A stretch of DNA of 64,000 nt from Diphasiastrum complanatum (lineage: Eukaryota > Streptophyta > Lycopodiopsida > Lycopodiales > Lycopodiaceae), in NCBI GenBank assembly GCA_029204225.1, contig CM055110.1:510077-574076 (forward strand), in the 5' to 3' direction. How positions within the stretch are numbered: position 1 is the stretch's first letter; each line of letters starts with the position of its first letter. A model generated the notes under the pieces. The model ran no database searches. It was not told where the DNA came from and worked only from the letters and a program-made list of their open reading frames with translations. The position numbers and the translations under genes were made by a program. Of the stretch, positions 61,136-64,000 are shown one piece after another.

Positions 61136-63925
61136 CTAGCTTGGTTCAATCATTGCTTTACTAATCACTCCAAGTGATGATCTGAACTTCATAAAAGGTG
61201 TCTTTTGAAGTGGTTTAGTAAGTAGATCAGCTACACATTCATTGCTTGGAACATGCTCCAAAGCAATCTCCTTGGCTTGCACCATTTCTCTCACAAAGTG
61301 ATGGCATATCTCAATGTGCTTAGATCTTGCATGGAAGATTGGGTTAGATGCAAGGTGTTGGGCTGATATATTGTCATTGTAAATGATTGGTGCCTCCTCT
61401 GAATCCATGATCTTTAGTTCCACCAATAATCTCTTGATCCAAAGTACCTCCTTTGTAGTGGTTGTCAAAGCTTTGTACTCGGCCTCGGTTGAAGATAGAG
61501 ATATAGTTTCTTGCTTTTTTGAAAGCCATGAAACCACACCTTCTCCTATGAAAGTTGAATAGGCACTTGTTGATTTCCTATCCCTCTTGTCCCCTGCAAA
61601 ATCTGAATCACTAAATGCATGAAGGTTAATCACATCTCCTCTATATAGAATCCCAAAATCCAATGTACCCGAGATGTATCTTAGAATCCTCTTAGCCTTT
61701 TTCCAATGGATATTCAATGGCTTTTGCATGGATTGGCTCAACCTACATACACTAAAGCTAAGATCTGGTCTAGTTATAGTGATCCACATTAAGGAACCTA
61801 TAAGTTGCCTAAACAAAGTGATGTCCATGAAGGATCTTTCATCATCTTCATTTGGCACTTTTACATCTTGCTCCATTGGTGTGTCAACACTTTTGCATAC
61901 TTCCATCTTAAACTTCTTCAAAAGACTTTGAGCATAGTTTACTTGACTTATAAAGATAAAATCAGACCCTCTAAGTACTTCTATGCCTAAGATGAAGTGA
62001 AGACACCCTAGATCTACCATCTTGAACTCTAAGGATAGATCTATCTTGATTTTTTCAATACCATCAACACTATTTCCACTAATGATGATGTCATCTACAT
62101 AAATGAGTAAAAGTACAATACCAACATCATCAAACTTAATGTAAAGAGTGGGATCATATTCACTTTGAACAAAAGAAAGTGAAATAAGATAGCAATGTAG
62201 TCTTGAATTCCAAGATCTCGAGGCTTGCTTCAAGCCATAGATGCTTCTTTGGAGATGGCATACTTTGTTCTCCATTCCATGCTTGATGAACCCTTGTGGC
62301 TGCTCCATATAGATATCCTCTTCCAAAAAACCATTCAAGAAAGCATTAGAGACATCCATTTGGCATAGAATCCATCCAAAATGTGATGCAAGTGCAATGA
62401 TTAGTCTTATTGTGACCATCTTGGCCACGGGTGCAAAAGTTTCCTCATAATCTATCCCTCTCTCTTGAGCATAACCTTTTGCAACTAATCTTGCTTTATG
62501 TTTGTTAACACTCCCATTTGCATTCAACTTAAGCTTGAAGACCCACTTGCATCCTATTACATTCCTTTGAGGTCTCTCAACAAGCAACCAAGTTTCATTC
62601 TCAATCAAGGCATCATACTCATCCAACATAGCTTTATACCATTCTTTGGAGTTCAATGCATCTTCAACATTAGACGGTTCTTCAAAACTAGATAAAGCAT
62701 AAGAAGTGGATGAGATACCCTCAACTTGCTGTCCTTTGCCTTGATATGTGAGCCTTGATGGCTCCACTTTTGCCCTTGAAGATCTCCTTGGTGTGATAGG
62801 TGGGTTTGGTGTTTGCTCCTCCATGAGCTCCTCCTCAAAACCAAGATCTTGCTCCTCGGCTAACATGACAACATTAGTATCCACAAATGCATCCAGCTTA
62901 TAAAGTTTGCCAAGTCTAGTGCCCTTAGCCACTATCTTACCCTTCTTCTTGATGAAACATTCATTTGAAGCAAAGTCAACATTGAAACCATTGTCTACCA
63001 TTTGGCCAACACTTAGTAGATTCTTTGTTATTTTAGGAATGTACAAAACACCTTCTATGTTGATCTTTTTGGAAGATCCTAAGCAAAGGGGAATGCTACC
63101 AACTCCTTCAATTTTACAAGCTTCATCATTTGCTGTATAGATAGACTTTATAGGTCCATCATAAGATAAGAGAGAAGAGAAAAACTCCCTTTTACTAGTC
63201 ATGTGTGAACTAGCACCCGAGTCAATCCACCAAGGATCTTCTCCTTTGAAGCTTGTTGAAGAAAATATGGACATCATGAGAGAGTCCTCATGTGAACTCT
63301 CCTCCTCCTCCTCTTTGCTCATGTTGGCTTGGCTTTGATCTTGCTTCCTCTTGAAGCATTCCGAGGCATAATGCCCCATCTTGCTACAATAGTAGCACTT
63401 CACCTTTGATTTGTCCTTCTTGACTTTGGTGGTTGATGGAGATGCCTTTGGGGGTCCTTCTTGATCCTCAAGCTTTGTAGACTTCTTGAATGTTGATCCT
63501 TTGCCTTTGGACTTGCCTTTGCCTTTGGTGAAGAGAGCTTGGTCATCTCCACCTTGGATGGAAAGCCTATCCATCCTCTCTTGCATTTGGCTCCTTCTTG
63601 ATTCCTCGGCCATGAGTGTGCCTTGGAGTTCTTCAAGTATGAGTAGCTTACCCATAATTGCATATCCCTGAACCAAATTGTCAAATTCAAAGCTTAGTCC
63701 ATTCAATATGAGTTGAACAAGCTCTTCATCCTTGATAGGGTCACCTATAAAGGCTAGCTCTTTGTTCAATTCCTTCACTCTTAGGACAAAAGTATGTGCA
63801 CTCTCTCCTTTCTTTTGATAGCTTCTATAGATTTGATTCTTCAAAGCTAACATTCTAGTTTGGTTCTTGGATTCATAGACCTTTAGTTTTGTTGAGCCTT
63901 TCATTAGTATCCAAAAGATATGCAT
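61136..63925 (-). CDS. Copia element 2: gag-protease-RT-RNase H frame lacking integrase
   Basis: A long frame. The first residues (MHIFWILMKGSTKL) are the gag start read out of frame after a deletion; the true gag ATG is at 63936-63938. Gag follows with the knuckle CYYCSKMGHYASECF, then the protease (DPWWIDSGASSHM) and the GAG-pre-integrase segment ending LYKLDAFVDTNVVM. The frame then jumps to EEQDLGFEEELMEE, past all of integrase, and continues through RT (ETFAPVAKM, FLNGFLEEDIY, YVDDIIISG) and RNase H (FSDSDFAGDKRDRKSTSAY, SSTEAEYKAL). The integrase loss is in frame. It is complementary in part to copia element 1, which keeps the integrase C-terminal half but lost knuckle and protease. Confidence 0.93.
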   Translation of the reverse strand: MHIFWILMKGSTKLKVYESKNQTRMLALKNQIYRSYQKKGESAHTFVLRVKELNKELAFIGDPIKDEELVQLILNGLSFEFDNLVQGYAIMGKLLILEELQGTLMAEESRRSQMQERMDRLSIQGGDDQALFTKGKGKSKGKGSTFKKSTKLEDQEGPPKASPSTTKVKKDKSKVKCYYCSKMGHYASECFKRKQDQSQANMSKEEEEESSHEDSLMMSIFSSTSFKGEDPWWIDSGASSHMTSKREFFSSLLSYDGPIKSIYTANDEACKIEGVGSIPLCLGSSKKINIEGVLYIPKITKNLLSVGQMVDNGFNVDFASNECFIKKKGKIVAKGTRLGKLYKLDAFVDTNVVMLAEEQDLGFEEELMEEQTPNPPITPRRSSRAKVEPSRLTYQGKGQQVEGISSTSYALSSFEEPSNVEDALNSKEWYKAMLDEYDALIENETWLLVERPQRNVIGCKWVFKLKLNANGSVNKHKARLVAKGYAQERGIDYEETFAPVAKMVTIRLIIALASHFGWILCQMDVSNAFLNGFLEEDIYMEQPQGFIKHGMENKVCHLQRSIYGLKQASRSWNSRLHCYLISLSFVQSEYDPTLYIKFDDVGIVLLLIYVDDIIISGNSVDGIEKIKIDLSLEFKMVDLGCLHFILGIEVLRGSDFIFISQVNYAQSLLKKFKMEVCKSVDTPMEQDVKVPNEDDERSFMDITLFRQLIGSLMWITITRPDLSFSVCRLSQSMQKPLNIHWKKAKRILRYISGTLDFGILYRGDVINLHAFSDSDFAGDKRDRKSTSAYSTFIGEGVVSWLSKKQETISLSSTEAEYKALTTTTKEVLWIKRLLVELKIMDSEEAPIIYNDNISAQHLASNPIFHARSKHIEICHHFVREMVQAKEIALEHVPSNECVADLLTKPLQKTPFMKFRSSLGVISKAMIEPS

Positions 63926-64000
63926 TTATAGATGCCATCTAGTCTCCTAATCAAGGACTTGACACAAATGAAGGTTACTTCTATTGATTTGATTGAAGGT

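Larger units (their letters stand above)
60439..64000 (-). mobile_element. Ty1/copia element 2, running off the window
   Basis: Same family as copia element 1, inserted 9 bp beyond the non-autonomous element, with TTATG as the left flank. Only the 3' LTR is in the window. The coding region keeps the gag knuckle and protease but lacks integrase completely and also lost about 200 bp near the gag start. Confidence 0.92.

Noticed and set aside
1-64000. tRNA, rRNA, CRISPR, bacterial operon or organellar genes
   Set aside because: I saw none. The tRNA-like strings TGGTATCAGAGCC are retroelement primer-binding sites, complementary to the tRNA 3' end only.

Overview
The window reads as nuclear DNA of a land plant with a large, transposon-filled genome. 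The evidence is an exon-intron split O-acetylserine(thiol)lyase-family gene with GT-AG introns, a chromodomain Ty3/gypsy element, Ty1/copia elements primed by initiator tRNA-Met, hAT elements with 8-bp target duplications, and long AG/TC microsatellites. I cannot name the species. Nearly everything outside four host exons is mobile DNA. No rRNA, tRNA, CRISPR or bacterial feature is visible.

Layout. 0-7.3 kb: a LINE fragment beside a GA repeat, a decayed hAT transposase (minus), a hAT MITE with perfect 8-bp duplications, an old LTR-like repeat, and a cluster of short palindromes. 7.3-22.2 kb: four in-phase exons (minus) of a cysteine synthase / beta-cyanoalanine synthase-like gene. One 13.4-kb intron holds an old gypsy integrase scrap, a hAT scrap, a gypsy element (9233-14577), a degenerate telomere-like array, a second LTR-like repeat and a nearly full LINE (16010-20886, antisense to the gene) whose TC tail ends 6 bp from a splice donor. 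22.2-26.9 kb: a second hAT MITE, an unannotated stretch, and a deleted hAT transposase (plus).

26.9-37 kb: a LINE split by a young gypsy element (27914-34309; duplication ATAAC; LTRs differing at about one position), then a copia LTR with primer site and gag start. 37-51.6 kb: a second LINE (minus) with its reverse transcriptase deleted in frame and its G-rich 5' part interrupted by a copia element (40495-45423; duplication AGCGA); a third LINE (minus); and a rearranged gypsy remnant lodged in it. 51.6-55.3 kb: MITE-like sequence and an unassigned possible gene beside a TC repeat. 55.3-64 kb: a copia-derived non-autonomous LTR element (55322-60429; duplication TAATT) with an internally duplicated coding module, then a second copia element running off the window.

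The LINE family is the most unusual component. It has a vertebrate-L1-like ORF1 (coiled coil, RRM-like and C-terminal domains, no CCHC knuckle). ORF1 and ORF2 are joined by a conserved hairpin that follows an in-frame TAG in one copy and lies inside a fused open frame in another. The 3' end is (TTTC)n/(TC)n rather than poly(A), and all four copies with a visible 5' edge start at a TC run. No element copy here encodes a complete, uninterrupted set of proteins, so recent insertions must have been driven by copies elsewhere or have decayed since.
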